From Leptothermofonsia sp049200465 (GTDB lineage Bacteria; Cyanobacteriota; Cyanobacteriia; Leptolyngbyales; Leptolyngbyaceae), in contig NZ_CP120836.1 of the NCBI RefSeq assembly GCF_049200465.1, positions 868,001-932,000 of the forward strand: DNA of 64,000 nt, read 5' to 3'. Shown one piece after another: positions 45,261 to 53,852 of the stretch; position 1 is the stretch's first letter, and each line of letters starts with the position of its first letter. The notes beneath the pieces are model-generated. The model was given only the letters and a program-made list of their open reading frames with translations, made no database searches and was not told where the DNA came from. The translations under genes and the position numbers were made by a program.

Positions 45261-46385
45261 TCAGGCAGGGGTTGCCTGGGTTCGGTGTTGGAGGAGATTG
45301 ATGATTGATGGTTTCTCAAGCAGTCCAACCAGGATTCCGTTATCACGGATGACGGTCAGGGCGGGTAATTGCTTTTCTTCCAGAATCTTGATCACATCCA
45401 TCAATGGCTGATTTGAGGGAACAGTTCTGAAAGCATCGACAGGTTTTGCCAGCTCTCCCACCAGGGTTTCTGACCAGCGATCGCCTGGTACCATCCTTAA
45501 ACTGTCTACGGCCACTTCACCCACCAGTTGATCATCGGCATTGACTACCAGGAACTTACGCCATTGACCTGGGTTGAGTATGAGCTGGTCGGCAAATTCT
45601 CGCAGGGAAAGCTGGGCAGAGACAACTGGACTGTTGGGGGTCACGGCATCGGCGGCAGTTAACCCATCAAGTTGTTCTTTCACGGAGGCGTATTGAGCCG
45701 CCTGGCCCGCATTTTGTAGCAGGAACCAGCCGATTAACAGGTTCCAAAAACCTCCGAAACTACCTGTTACAAATAGCGGGAGGATGCCGGTGGCGATCGC
45801 AACCCAACCAACAACCTGGCCCATTCGGCTGGCAAACTTCATGCCCTTGTAGGGATTGCCCGTAATCTTCCAGACAGTCGCTTTAAGAATGTTGCCACCA
45901 TCCAGCGGTAAACCTGGAATCAGGTTGAACAGTGCCAGCGCCAGGTTGACAGAAGCCAGCAGGCCAAGAATGGCGGCCAGCGGTCCTGTTGCGGCTGAGG
46001 TATAGCCAACAATACCAATCAGCCCAGCCAGAAACAGGCTGACTAGGGGACCGGCGATCGCAACCCAAAATGCCTCAGCAGGCGTTTCAGATTCTTTTTC
46101 CAGGCTGGCAAGCCCACCAAATAGAAACAGTGTAATAGAGTTTACCCCTACTCCCTGACGCAGAGCCACAAAGCTATGACCCAGTTCATGGGCCAGTACG
46201 GAGGCAAACAGTAACAGAGCGGTAAATAGCCCTAGCAGTAAGGGAACCCCGATGGGTAAGCCCGGAAATTGAGCTGCCAAGCCACCACTATAGCTCCAGG
46301 TCACCAGAACAAGCACCAGAAACCAGGAGGGGTTGATGTAAAAGGGAATTCCAAACAAATTCCCAACGCGGATATTGCCGTTCAT
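45261..46385 (-). CDS. site-2 protease family (M50) metalloprotease with CBS pair
   Basis: 374 residues from the ATG at 46385 (MNGNIRVGNLFGIPFYINPS), with GAGG 8 bp upstream. HELGH within LLFASVLAHELGHSFVALRQ and NLIPGLPLDGG are the two zinc-binding motifs of membrane-embedded S2P proteases; about six helices span residues 18-225. The C-terminal 150 residues hold two CBS motifs, a layout common in cyanobacteria and thought to sense adenosyl ligands. It likely cuts membrane-bound regulators; the substrate is unknown. Confidence 0.92.
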   Translation of the reverse strand: MNGNIRVGNLFGIPFYINPSWFLVLVLVTWSYSGGLAAQFPGLPIGVPLLLGLFTALLLFASVLAHELGHSFVALRQGVGVNSITLFLFGGLASLEKESETPAEAFWVAIAGPLVSLFLAGLIGIVGYTSAATGPLAAILGLLASVNLALALFNLIPGLPLDGGNILKATVWKITGNPYKGMKFASRMGQVVGWVAIATGILPLFVTGSFGGFWNLLIGWFLLQNAGQAAQYASVKEQLDGLTAADAVTPNSPVVSAQLSLREFADQLILNPGQWRKFLVVNADDQLVGEVAVDSLRMVPGDRWSETLVGELAKPVDAFRTVPSNQPLMDVIKILEEKQLPALTVIRDNGILVGLLEKPSIINLLQHRTQATPA

Positions 46386-46584
46386 AACAGCTACCTCTAA
46401 ATCCAATTCCAGAGATTGACTCTGGCTGATGCTCTGATTGTAACGAATTGTTAAAAGCTTCTCAGGATCTTTTAGGGAGCAATAACCGCCCTACTTCGTT
46501 CGGTTTTTCTCCATGAGGGGTTAGAGAGGGAGGGTGGAGGGGTGGAGGGGTGAGGGGTGAGGGGGTGGGGTATTACTGAGGCTG

Positions 46585-46672
46585 TTCTAGAAATGGGGCT
46601 CTGACTCCTTGAAACCCTGATTTCCTTGACCCCTTTCCAGGATTGCCACAAAAAAATTGACAACCCCCATCT
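46585..46672 (-). repeat. GGCAATCCTGGAAAGG repeat, inverted copy
   Basis: On the minus strand it reads TGGCAATCCTGGAAAGGGGT, TCAAGGAAATCAGGGTTTCA and CCCCATTTCTAGAACAGCCT, the same order as 16280-16412. Simple G-rich sequence (46515-46570) flanks it. Confidence 0.8.
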
Positions 46673-46784
46673 CCCCGTCCCCCATCTCCCCTAATGTTGG
46701 CTATGCCACTGTCCACAAACGAGACTTTTATAGAGGGTTTCGTTATGATAGGGACGATTGATAAATATTTATTAACAAATATCA

Positions 46785-48254
46785 ATGATTGTATCGACCA
46801 CAGGTCTAGCCAAAATCAAAAACTCTCTCTCTGAAAAGGTTTTCTTAGGGCATGAACCCTCTGCCGAGTTGATCGCGATCCTGCTGGTCTACTTTGTGCA
46901 GGGAATTTTAGGTTTAGCCCGACTGGCCGTAAGCTTTTTTCTCAAAGATGATTTGGGCCTCAGCCCTGCTGAAGTTTCTGCTCTTGTCGGATTTGCAGCC
47001 CTGCCCTGGATGGTCAAGCCGCTGTTTGGCTTCATCTCGGATGGAATGCCGATTTGGGGCTATCGACGGCGTCCCTACCTGATTCTTTCTGGGTTGATGG
47101 GTGCGCTTGCCTGGGTGGCTCTGGCAACGGTGGTTCACTCTGCCTGGGCAGCTATGGCCGCGATCGCCCTCAGTTCTCTTTCCATTGCTTTTAGCGATGT
47201 GATTGTCGATTCCATTGTAGTTGAACGGGCACGACAAGAGTCGCTGGGAGATGCTGGTTCACTCCAGTCCCTCTGTTGGGGCTCGACAGCCGTGGGAGGA
47301 CTTCTAACTGCCTACTTCAGCGGTTCTCTGTTACAGCATTTCAGTACCCGCACTGTCTTTGGTATTACAGCCACCTTTCCATTGATTGTGTCTCTTGTGG
47401 CGTGGCTGATCAGTGAATCCCGGATAACGGAAAAAGCGGATTGGTCTGTTGTCTGGCATCAGCTTGGGCAACTGCGGGAAGCCGTCAGTCAGAAGTCCAT
47501 CTGGATGCCTACGGCCTTTCTGTTTCTCTGGCAGGCAACTCCCACCGCCGAATCTGCCTTCTTTTTCTTCACTACCAATGAATTGGGTTTCGACCCAGAG
47601 TTTTTGGGGCGGGTACGGTTGGTAACGAGTCTGGCCGCTCTGATTGGGGTATGGCTGTTCCAGCGGTTTTTGAAAACCGTACCGTATCGAGTGATTTTTG
47701 GCTGGTCTACGGTGATTTCTGCGATTCTGGGGCTGTCAACGCTGTTACTGGTAACCCATGCGAACCGGGCACTGGGCATTAGCGATCGCTGGTTCAGCAT
47801 CGGGGATAGCCTGGTATTGACGGTCATGGGGCAGATTGCCTTTATGCCCGTTCTGGTACTGGCAGCGCGGCTCTGTCCTCCGGGGGTTGAGGCGACTTTG
47901 TTTGCCCTGTTGATGTCAGTGGTCAATCTGGCTGGTTTGCTTTCCTATGAATCGGGAGCCCTGCTGATGCACTGGATGGGCATTACCGAGAACAATTTCA
48001 CCAATCTAGCTCTGTTGATAGTCATTACTAACCTTAGTACTCTGTTACCCTTGCCTCTGTTAGGTTGGCTACCTGCAAGTGATGAGGAGGGCTCTAAAAC
48101 CGCCCCCACTCTTCAATCCGTGCCTGTTGCTCTGGATTTTGACTCCTCCGCCTCCAAACACCTGGAACAACCCTTCATGCCCGACCTGCTAACCGAGCTA
48201 GTCAATACCTCAACCCGTGAAACGGAAGAGTCTCTCATCCTGTCAGATGACTGA
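46785..48254 (+). CDS. folate/biopterin family (BT1) MFS transporter
   Basis: A 489-residue, 12-helix transporter. LIAILLVYFVQGILGLARLA, SALVGFAALPWMVKPLFGFI and SDGMPIWGYRRRPYLILSGL are the BT1 signatures, in which the first helices and the GYRRRPY loop are strongly conserved. Plant and Synechocystis homologues carry folate. The C-terminal tail (about residues 435-489) is hydrophilic. A TATGAT hexamer at 46744-46749 may be its -10 box. The next gene, a carotenoid oxygenase, starts 40 bp on, so the two are probably co-transcribed. Confidence 0.92.
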   Translation: MIVSTTGLAKIKNSLSEKVFLGHEPSAELIAILLVYFVQGILGLARLAVSFFLKDDLGLSPAEVSALVGFAALPWMVKPLFGFISDGMPIWGYRRRPYLILSGLMGALAWVALATVVHSAWAAMAAIALSSLSIAFSDVIVDSIVVERARQESLGDAGSLQSLCWGSTAVGGLLTAYFSGSLLQHFSTRTVFGITATFPLIVSLVAWLISESRITEKADWSVVWHQLGQLREAVSQKSIWMPTAFLFLWQATPTAESAFFFFTTNELGFDPEFLGRVRLVTSLAALIGVWLFQRFLKTVPYRVIFGWSTVISAILGLSTLLLVTHANRALGISDRWFSIGDSLVLTVMGQIAFMPVLVLAARLCPPGVEATLFALLMSVVNLAGLLSYESGALLMHWMGITENNFTNLALLIVITNLSTLLPLPLLGWLPASDEEGSKTAPTLQSVPVALDFDSSASKHLEQPFMPDLLTELVNTSTRETEESLILSDD

Positions 48255-48294
48255 GGAAGGCCATTTTTCTTAAAATCTACAACTTCAAATAGCG

Positions 48295-49818
48295 ATGCAA
48301 ACTCTGACTGGTAAACAGATTGCACCTCATGCAAAACAATCCTACAACCGAGAGGATTGGCAAAGGGGCTACAACTCTTTGAAGGAGGAGTTCGACTACT
48401 GGATTGAGGATGTGGATGGTAAGATTCCGTCCGACCTGTGCGGAACGCTATTTCGCAATGGTCCAGGTCTGCTGGATATTAACGGGGAACGGCTGCACCA
48501 CCCCTTTGATGGGGATGGCATGATCTGTGCTATTTCGTTCAAAAATGGACGGGTGCACTTCCGCAATCGCTTTGTTCGGACGGAAGGCTATTGTCAGGAG
48601 CAAAAAGTGGGATGCATCCTCTACCGGGGGGTATTTGGCACCCAAAAGCCTGGTGGGTGGCTGGCAAATGCCTTTGACTTTCGCTTAAAGAATATCGCCA
48701 ATACCCATGTCATCTACTGGGGTGGGAAGTTGCTGGCATTGTGGGAAGCGGCTGAACCCCACCGCCTTGACCCTTCTACTCTAGACACTTTGGGTTTGGA
48801 CTATCTGGACGGTTTGTTAAAGCCTGGAGAGGCGTTTGCAGCCCATCCCCGGATTGATCCAGGTTGCGATCGCAATGGTGGCCAACCCTGCCTGGTCAAT
48901 TTCTCCATCAAACCGGGGCTCTCATCCAAATTCACCATTTACGAGTTCAACCTATTGGGCAAGCTGGTTCACCAGTATTCTCAGGTTGTTCCGGGTTTTG
49001 CCTTCATTCACGACTTTGTGATTACTCCCCGCTACTGCATCTTTTTCCAGAATCCGGTTAGTTTTAACCCGCTACCCTATGCACTGGGTTTTCGCTCCGC
49101 CGGGCAATGTATTACGTTTCAGCCCGATCAACCCACCAGGATTGTTCTCATTCCGCGGCAGGCAGGCATTAAGGGGCGGCAACTGGGAGAACCAGCTAAA
49201 ATTTTTGAAGTTACGTCAGGGTTTGTTTTTCATCATGTGAATGCGTTTGAACAGGGAAATCAGTTAATCATTGATTCCATCTGCTACGCATCCCTGCCCT
49301 CCGTAGAACCAGATGCTGATTACCGACAAACCGACTTTGAAGCGCTTTCACCGGGTCAGTTCTGGCGGTTTCAACTGAATTTGGAAACGGGGAAAGTTCA
49401 GCGTCAGCTTGTCGAAAGCCGCTGTTGTGAGTTTCCCTCTGTTCACCCCAGCAAGGTTGGGCGACCCTACCGCTACGCTTATCTGGCAGCGGCTCATGCG
49501 CCTCAGGGAAATGCTCCCAATCAGGCAATCTTAAAGGTCGATCTGGAGTCGGGCGATCGCCAACTCTGGAGTGCGGCTCCCAGGGGATATGTGGGCGAGC
49601 CCGTTTTTGTGCCTCGCTCCAATGGGGCTGAAGAGGAGGGGTGGTTACTGACTCTGGTATTTGATGCAAGTTGCGATCGCTCCTATCTCGCCATTCTGGA
49701 TGCCTGTGATTTGAATCAGGGACCAATTGCTCGCCTGTACCTGAAACATCATGTTCCCTATGGATTGCATGGCAGCTTTACATCCCAGTGTTTTGTCGGG
49801 AATCAGATGCCTGGTTGA
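48295..49818 (+). CDS. carotenoid/apocarotenoid cleavage oxygenase
   Basis: A 507-residue enzyme. Four iron-binding histidines are visible: His184 (AAHPRIDP), His239 (FIHDFV), His313/314 (FHHVNAFE) and His492 (YGLHGSF), with spacing like the Synechocystis apocarotenoid oxygenase (183, 238, 304, 484). RNGPGLLDINGERLHHPFDG is the family's N-terminal block. It should cleave carotenoids or apocarotenals with O2 to give retinal-like or shorter products. The substrate cannot be told from the sequence. Confidence 0.93.
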   Translation: MQTLTGKQIAPHAKQSYNREDWQRGYNSLKEEFDYWIEDVDGKIPSDLCGTLFRNGPGLLDINGERLHHPFDGDGMICAISFKNGRVHFRNRFVRTEGYCQEQKVGCILYRGVFGTQKPGGWLANAFDFRLKNIANTHVIYWGGKLLALWEAAEPHRLDPSTLDTLGLDYLDGLLKPGEAFAAHPRIDPGCDRNGGQPCLVNFSIKPGLSSKFTIYEFNLLGKLVHQYSQVVPGFAFIHDFVITPRYCIFFQNPVSFNPLPYALGFRSAGQCITFQPDQPTRIVLIPRQAGIKGRQLGEPAKIFEVTSGFVFHHVNAFEQGNQLIIDSICYASLPSVEPDADYRQTDFEALSPGQFWRFQLNLETGKVQRQLVESRCCEFPSVHPSKVGRPYRYAYLAAAHAPQGNAPNQAILKVDLESGDRQLWSAAPRGYVGEPVFVPRSNGAEEEGWLLTLVFDASCDRSYLAILDACDLNQGPIARLYLKHHVPYGLHGSFTSQCFVGNQMPG

Positions 49819-50344
49819 TTCAACTTTGACATGGAGAATTCTTTTTGTTGGAAATGAGATCGGAATACAAACTACCAGCGGTTCAGTGTGATCCCCTGTA
49901 GCGTTGTGTGACCGCCCCTCGCCGCAGATTGGTTCAGTACTGTCAAGCCTCCCCGCTCCTTATTCCTAAGCTTGGGCGAAATTCATAAAACCGTTTAGGG
50001 GTAAGGGCTTTAAGAAGGTAGCGGCTGAAATGTGTAGCTGGTTGAGTGGGCCAGTTTTTGAATGTGGTCTTTATAGCTCTACGCGGGTGCGTTAGGACAT
50101 TGGAATTAGAGAGGGAGTGGGGGCTTCGCCCCCAACCAGGGGTTCCACCCCTGCACCCCGACCTAACCACAATGACTACCGTTATAATTACGGCTATCTA
50201 CTTAAATAAAAAGTTTTGAGTCACTCCCTCAGATCCCTAGAAAGAGAGCGTTTGTGAACATTGGAAACAGTATTTGAAACGGTATCGATATTAACGAATC
50301 GATGACTTGCTAATCTGAAGCGAGAGTTTGTCTGTCTTCTTGCC
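49819..50344. other. convergent spacer between the oxygenase and putA
   Basis: About 525 bp with no convincing gene. The palindromic repeat at 50071-50187 occupies the middle. The part next to putA contains GGAAACAGT and a CGATATTAACGAATCG dyad (about 50286-50301); I cannot assign a role. Confidence 0.5.
50071..50187. repeat. palindromic repeat, TATAGC...TTAGGAC family
   Basis: It begins TTATAGCTCTACGCGGGTGC and ends TGACTACCGTTATAA. The core is GGGGGCTTCGCCCCC and AGGGGTTCCACCCCT. An almost identical copy, inverted, is inserted in the transposase remnant at 55834-55953; a more distant one is at 53499-53612. Confidence 0.88.
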
Positions 50345-53300
50345 CTAATCTACACCCTCAATCGGAGCAAAGCCCTGTCGTTGTACATTCTCTGTTACAA
50401 CTTTGGGTTCCAGGAATTGCAACAAGTAATCAGGGCCACCAGCCTTTGAGCCTACCCCCGAAAGCTTGAAGCCACCGAAGGGCTGACGTGCCACGATCGC
50501 CCCCGTAATTCCTCGATTAATGTACAGGTTACCCACTTCAAATTCTTGCTGGGCTCGTTCAATGTGGGAGGGTGTGCGGGAGTAAAGTCCGCCAGTCAGG
50601 GCGTAGCGGGTGCCGTTGGCAATTTCCAGAGCTTCATCAAAGGTTCTGGCTCGCATCACGGCCAGGACGGGACCGAAGATTTCTTCTTGAGCAATAACGG
50701 CTTTGGGTGACACATCCCGGAAGATGACGGGACCGATAAAGTAGCCTCCATCCGGGGCAGGCATTTCTAGCGCCACCTCACATTCCACCCGCCCCTTTTC
50801 GATGTATTCTTTGATTCGATCTCTGGCACTGGCATCAATGACTGGTCCCACTCTGGTACTAGGGTGTTCTGCGGGGCCAATGTTGAGCGATCGCGCCGCT
50901 TCCACCAATCGCCGCAAAAAGGTATCGTAGATTAGCTCCAGCACAATCACACGGGAACAGGCGGAGCACTTCTGACCACTGTAACCAAAGGCAGACTGGA
51001 CCACACCCTGCACCGCCTGATCCAAGTCTGCGCTTTCATCCACAATGATGGCGTTTTTGCCTCCCATTTCTGCTACAACCCGCTTCAAATGTCGCTGTCC
51101 CGGTTGCAGAATGGCGGCGTCGGCGTAAATGCGACAACCCACTTCCTGAGAGCCCGTAAAGGTAATCATGTGAACATCGGGATGTTTGACCATGTGTGCT
51201 CCCACCGTCGATCCCTTAGCAGGGACATACTGAAACACTCCTTTGGGAATGCCTGCTTCCACCAGAATTTCGGTCAGTTTTGCTGCAACTACTGAAGAAA
51301 CTTCAGCCGGTTTCAGCAGGGTGCAGTTACCCGCCACTAAGGAAGCAACGGTCATCCCCGTAGGAATTGCCAGGGGAAAGTTCCAGGGTGAAATAACCAG
51401 GGAAACGCCCCTCGGCTGGTAACGGTAGCGGTTCGTCTCACCGGGGTAATCGTAGGCAATACCGTTTTCTAATCGCTCCATTTCATTCGCATAGTAACGG
51501 CAGAAGTCGATCGCCTCGGACACCTCCGGATCGGCTTCTTTCACCACCTTTCCAGTTTCCAGTACCATCCAGGCAATCAATTCCTGTCGTCGCTCCTCCA
51601 TCAGGTCAGCAGCCCGCCGCAAAACAGCGGCCCGTTCTTTAACTGGGGTGCGCTTCCAGGCCGGAAAAGCAGCTCTGGCGGCGGCGATCGCCTGTTCTGC
51701 CTGGTCCACACTGATCAACCCAATCTGACCTACCTTCTCCTGAAAGTTGGAAGGATTCAACGAATCGACACAGGTTTCAGTTTGAACAAATTCCCCATTG
51801 ATCAGCGGCAGATAGGTCTTGCCCAACTCTTGCCGTACTAATTGCAGTGCATAGCCAATCTGTTTTCGTTGGGCGACCCCGGCGTAATCGGTATCGGGGG
51901 AGTTTTGAAAGGGAAGTGGGGAGGTGATGGAGTAATGGGGTGATGGGGTAATGGGGTGATAGTCCTTTCCATTACTCTTCCACTCTATCACTCCATCACT
52001 CCTTCCCCCTTCTACTCCTGGCTCCTGAGGAGCCATTACAGGGGGCGCCAGGAGTTCTTCTACCGGGCGTTCTTCCAGATTCTGGCGCAGGAAGGAACTA
52101 TTGGCGGTGTTTTCCAGCAGACGGCGGATGAGGTAGGACATGCCGGGGATGAGTTCCCCGTAGGGGCAGTAAACCCGCACACGATACCCCTGATCGACCA
52201 TAGCTTTTGCCAGTTTATCAGCCATACCGTAAAGGACTTGCAATTCAAAGCGGCGACGGGGAATGTTGAGGGATTGAGCGATCGCCATCGCCTGGGCCTG
52301 CGATCGCACATTGTGACTGCCGATTGCGGCATAGAGATACTCGTGATTTTCCAGTAGTAACCGGGTCATGGCCTCAAAATTGGCATCCGTCGATTCTTTG
52401 TCATTAAAAACGGGTTGTTTCCAATTCTTTTGAACCGCCTTAATCGTTTCCTGGTCCCAGTAGGCACCTTTGACCAGCCGCACAGTTACGGGAGTTCCCC
52501 GCTCCTTAGCCCACGCGATCAGGTCTTTCAAATCGTGATGACTGTCGTGCAAATAAGCCTGAAGCGTGACGCCAATGTCGCTGCGAGTACGGAATTCCTC
52601 TTCCATCAGCAATTGCTTCAGGATAGTGAGGGTCATTTCCTTGTACTGGTATTGCTCCATATCGAAGTGGACAGCCGCCCCCAGTTCCTTTGCCCGCCGC
52701 AAAAGCCGCCGGATGCGATCGCTCACCTTTTCCTGGCTACCCTTCTCATCTAGCGGATCAAACTGGGAGTAAAAAGCTGTCAATTTCACCGATACCTGCA
52801 CCTTAGGCAAAAGCTCCCCATCAGCCAGGTCAATTTGCTCTACGGTTGACCAGCGGTTTGCAGCCTCCGTCAGTTGCTCCATCAGTTCCAGATAGCGCTC
52901 CAGATAAGATTGGGCCTCGGCTTCCGTAATCACCGCCTCCCCCAGCAAATCCACAGTAAACGCCATCCGTTCCTTACGCAGACGCTCAATGGTTTTGATC
53001 ACCTGCTGGATGGTTTCACCTGCAATGTACTTATGAGCCAGGGTTTCCACTGCGGTAGAAAGGGTTGTTGCCGCAATTTGTCCGGGTATGGAGTCGGGAT
53101 TGGCAAAGTTGAGCATGCCCTTTAGTGCTGCCGGTAACTCGACAGTTTTATCGCCCAGATATTCCTGCAAATGGCGAGCAATTTCCGCTTTACTCTGCAA
53201 AGAGGGAAGGCAATCAATCAAGCGGAAAAGTTGCACGCGCAAGCCAGGGTTACTCATCGCCCACCCCAACAGCCGATCATCCCAACGCATCTGATCCCGT

Positions 53301-53431
53301 ATTTGGGCAAAAAAGGAACGATTCTCACGGGTAGCGGATAACAGTTGACGGGCGATCGCGATCGTTTTTTCTTCGTAGGGATTGGGCGAAAGAGCAACCA
53401 CAGCAGTAGACTCCTGGCTTAGGGAATCCAA
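50345..53431 (-). CDS. putA: bifunctional proline dehydrogenase / L-glutamate gamma-semialdehyde dehydrogenase
   Basis: A 1028-residue enzyme that oxidises proline to glutamate. The FAD-dependent proline dehydrogenase occupies about residues 90-460 (VKLTAFYSQFDPLDEKGSQE, YGELIPGMSYLIRRLLENTA). The aldehyde dehydrogenase takes up about 520-1010, with VISPWNFPLAIPTGM, the AEMGGKNAIIVDE glutamate and the catalytic Cys near 822 in GQKCSACS. There is no N-terminal ribbon-helix-helix, so it should not act as a repressor. The linker at about 466-514 is encoded by a GATGGAGTAATGG-type minisatellite and is unlike the rest of the protein. Confidence 0.95.
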   Translation of the reverse strand: MDSLSQESTAVVALSPNPYEEKTIAIARQLLSATRENRSFFAQIRDQMRWDDRLLGWAMSNPGLRVQLFRLIDCLPSLQSKAEIARHLQEYLGDKTVELPAALKGMLNFANPDSIPGQIAATTLSTAVETLAHKYIAGETIQQVIKTIERLRKERMAFTVDLLGEAVITEAEAQSYLERYLELMEQLTEAANRWSTVEQIDLADGELLPKVQVSVKLTAFYSQFDPLDEKGSQEKVSDRIRRLLRRAKELGAAVHFDMEQYQYKEMTLTILKQLLMEEEFRTRSDIGVTLQAYLHDSHHDLKDLIAWAKERGTPVTVRLVKGAYWDQETIKAVQKNWKQPVFNDKESTDANFEAMTRLLLENHEYLYAAIGSHNVRSQAQAMAIAQSLNIPRRRFELQVLYGMADKLAKAMVDQGYRVRVYCPYGELIPGMSYLIRRLLENTANSSFLRQNLEERPVEELLAPPVMAPQEPGVEGGRSDGVIEWKSNGKDYHPITPSPHYSITSPLPFQNSPDTDYAGVAQRKQIGYALQLVRQELGKTYLPLINGEFVQTETCVDSLNPSNFQEKVGQIGLISVDQAEQAIAAARAAFPAWKRTPVKERAAVLRRAADLMEERRQELIAWMVLETGKVVKEADPEVSEAIDFCRYYANEMERLENGIAYDYPGETNRYRYQPRGVSLVISPWNFPLAIPTGMTVASLVAGNCTLLKPAEVSSVVAAKLTEILVEAGIPKGVFQYVPAKGSTVGAHMVKHPDVHMITFTGSQEVGCRIYADAAILQPGQRHLKRVVAEMGGKNAIIVDESADLDQAVQGVVQSAFGYSGQKCSACSRVIVLELIYDTFLRRLVEAARSLNIGPAEHPSTRVGPVIDASARDRIKEYIEKGRVECEVALEMPAPDGGYFIGPVIFRDVSPKAVIAQEEIFGPVLAVMRARTFDEALEIANGTRYALTGGLYSRTPSHIERAQQEFEVGNLYINRGITGAIVARQPFGGFKLSGVGSKAGGPDYLLQFLEPKVVTENVQRQGFAPIEGVD

Positions 53432-53498
53432 TTATTGTAGCTCTGATGGTTGAATCCCTGTTGTAATGGACGTTTACAACGGATGTTTTCAAGAACTC

Positions 53499-53612
53499 CA
53501 GCTATACCCACCAGGCTCAGGACGAGGTGCAGGGGTGAAACCCCTGGCTGGGGGCGCAGCCCCCACCCTCCTTTAAAACCAATGTCCTAATCAACCTGGC
53601 GACAGCTATAAC
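53499..53612. repeat. palindromic repeat, TATAGC...TTAGGAC family
   Basis: CAGCTATACCCACCAGGCTC at the left and AACCTGGCGACAGCTATAAC at the right are imperfect inverted repeats. GGGGTGAAACCCC and GGGGGCGCAGCCCCC form the inner hairpins. Confidence 0.85.
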
Positions 53613-53721
53613 AAAGGGCCAGACTTCACCCGATCTCCGACTTCTTTATCGATCCGCATGCTACAGTTCAATCTAGTCGAGAAATCGGAGATTGGGCTGT
53701 CAGCCAACTTTCAGGAAAGCC

Positions 53722-53783
53722 ATCTATACAGCCCTTTTCAAGGGTGTGAAGTACCCCATTCAAATGAAAACCGCCATAGACAA
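53722..53783. repeat. short repeat shared with 61590-61690
   Basis: CTATACAGCCCTTTTCAAGG, GTGTGAAGTACCCCATTCAAATG and AAAACCGCCATAG parallel TATAGCCCTTGTCAGGGGTG, CACCCCATG and AAATGAAAACCGCTATA at 61590-61690. It lies in the leader of the oxidoreductase gene. Confidence 0.6.
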
Positions 53784-53852
53784 TTACAACGTTACAGTTG
53801 CGGCGATTCTATTTACCCTAGAAGAGTAGCGAGATCACCAGAGGAGGCTAAA

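Noticed and set aside
46744..46749. Further promoter boxes upstream of most genes
   Set aside because: TATAAT-like hexamers are frequent in the AT-rich spacers and cannot be assigned without transcript starts; only the BT1 TATGAT is mentioned, within that gene's entry.
47489..47926. 145-codon frame antisense to the BT1 transporter
   Set aside because: Inside a clear transporter gene; the peptide is Arg/Thr/Asn-rich and not protein-like.
50250..50275. TTGGAAACAGT as a possible Yfr2-type sRNA loop
   Set aside because: A single short match in a convergent spacer, without the flanking stem or a promoter that I can point to.
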